From an uncultured Planctomycetia bacterium (lineage in GTDB: Bacteria > Planctomycetota > UBA1135 > GCA-002686595): DNA of 14,951 bases. Position 1 is the first letter of the stretch, and every line of letters begins with the position of its first letter. Positions 14,202-14,951 of the stretch are shown here, one piece after another. Position numbers and translations under genes: made by a program. The notes under the pieces are model-generated. The model searched no databases, was not told where the DNA came from, and was given only the letters and a program-made list of their open reading frames with translations. Where the stretch lies: positions 1 through 14,951 of the forward strand of contig CALFYL010000311.1 of NCBI GenBank assembly GCA_937952135.1, written 5' to 3'.

Positions 14202-14945
14202 ATGACGACGACACTCGACTACAAGATCGAAGGCGACGACTTCCAGTACGTGCAGATCCGTTTGGCGGCTGGCGGCGCGGTTCGCGCGGAGCCCGGCGCG
14301 TTCATGTGGATGGAGCGCGGGGTGCAGATGGAGACCTCGACGGGCGGCGGCCTGCTCGCCGGCCTCAAGCGCGCCATCGGCGGCGAGAGCTTCTTCGTCA
14401 CGACCTTCACCAACGAAGGCCAGCGCGATGCGACCGTCGGCTTCGCCGCGCCTTATCCGGGCAAGATCCTGCCCGTGGACCTCTCGCGCGGCGCGGTGAC
14501 TTGCCAGCGCGACGCGTTCCTGTGTTCGACGACGGACGCGCAGGTCTCGCTCGCCTTCAGCAAGCGCTTCGGCGCGGGCCTGTTCGGCGGCGAGGGTTTC
14601 ATCCTGCAGCGCGTGCAGGGCGAAGGCATGGCCTTCCTCCACGCGAGCGGCGGGATCATCCAGCGCGAGTTGGAGCGCGGCGAAGAGCTGCGCGTCGACA
14701 CGGGCTGCATCGTCGCCTTCGAGGACGGCGTCGACTACGACATCCAGATGCTCCGCGGCGTGAAGAGCTGGCTCTTCGGCGGCGAGGGCCTGTTCTACGC
14801 CGTGCTTCGCGGACCCGGCCGCATCTGGCTGCAGACGCTGCCCTTCTCGCGCCTCGCGGGCCGTTTGATGGCCGCCGCGGGCGGCAGCGGAGAGCAACAC
14901 CTCCGCGGCGGCAAGTTGCTGGGCGGCTTGCTGCAAGGCGAGTAG
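14202..14945 (+). CDS. AIM24 / TIGR00266 family protein
   Basis: A 247-aa protein matching the bacterial TIGR00266 (AIM24, formerly DUF124) family. It opens with DYKIEGDDFQYVQIRLAAGG and EPGAFMWMERGVQMET, then GGGLLAGLKRAIGGESFFVTTF. It continues with PGKILPVDLSRGAVTCQRDAFLCS, FGGEGFILQRVQGEGMAFLHASG, and DTGCIVAFEDGVDYDIQMLRGVKSWLFGGEGLF, with the usual RIWLQTLPFSRLA near the C-terminus. The fold is a double-stranded beta-helix, probably soluble or membrane-associated; the biochemical role is unknown, and the mitochondrial relative Aim24 affects cristae organisation. It starts 41 bp after the emfourin-like gene with no clear Shine-Dalgarno sequence and ends 6 bases before the window edge. 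Length is normal. Confidence 0.93.
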   Translation: MTTTLDYKIEGDDFQYVQIRLAAGGAVRAEPGAFMWMERGVQMETSTGGGLLAGLKRAIGGESFFVTTFTNEGQRDATVGFAAPYPGKILPVDLSRGAVTCQRDAFLCSTTDAQVSLAFSKRFGAGLFGGEGFILQRVQGEGMAFLHASGGIIQRELERGEELRVDTGCIVAFEDGVDYDIQMLRGVKSWLFGGEGLFYAVLRGPGRIWLQTLPFSRLAGRLMAAAGGSGEQHLRGGKLLGGLLQGE

Positions 14946-14951
14946 CGCCGC

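Overview
This is a GC-rich bacterial chromosomal window carrying nearly a whole haem (protoporphyrin) biosynthesis locus, followed by a short run of mostly unassigned envelope genes. The organism is probably a planctomycete. The secreted protein at 10818-11342 has a build I associate with that phylum (an asparagine-serine-glycine, 'SNGL'-type beta-rich repeat domain), and several starts lack a Shine-Dalgarno sequence. This is inference; the conserved hem genes do not settle the phylum by eye.

Left part (minus strand, about 9.6 kb). One tight operon, transcribed right to left, reads hemA, a hemC-hemD fusion, hemB, hemL, a sensor histidine kinase, an OmpR-type response regulator, hemE and hemN. 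Five of the seven junctions are 4-base start/stop overlaps (GTGA or ATGA). The enzymes run from glutamyl-tRNA through the C5 route (hemA, hemL), porphobilinogen (hemB), uroporphyrinogen III (hemCD) and coproporphyrinogen III (hemE) to protoporphyrinogen IX (hemN, the oxygen-independent enzyme). Ferrochelatase, hemH, is the divergent neighbour on the plus strand. No protoporphyrinogen oxidase (hemY/hemG/hemJ) is in the window.

The two-component pair between hemL and hemE matches the position of HemK/HemR (Hklep/Rrlep) in Leptospira, where it controls haem metabolism. Upstream of hemA, on the hemA strand, lies TGACA-N6-TGACA (9629-9644). As I recall the Leptospira work, this is the HemR 'hem-box'. 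The window therefore appears to hold a complete HemKR circuit (sensor, regulator, operator and target operon) outside the spirochaete setting in which it is known.

hemA-hemH intergenic region (9592-9773). Besides the hem-box it holds a perfect inverted repeat with 39-bp arms and a 29-nt loop. The repeat touches the hem-box on one side and nearly reaches the hemH ribosome binding site on the other. It could be a small mobile or REP-like element, or a regulatory hairpin.

Right part (plus strand, 9774-14945). hemH is followed by a small secreted protein, a lipoprotein, an 11-bp tandem repeat, a possible tiny convergent membrane-anchor gene, a CPCC-type zinc-ribbon/coiled-coil protein, a secreted protein whose C-terminus resembles the protealysin inhibitor emfourin, and an AIM24/TIGR00266 family protein. 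The last three are closely spaced and probably co-transcribed. No tRNA, rRNA, CRISPR array, transposase or phage gene was seen, and the only stretch that could exceed 300 bases without a gene is 12037-12554, if the small minus-strand ORF in it is not real.
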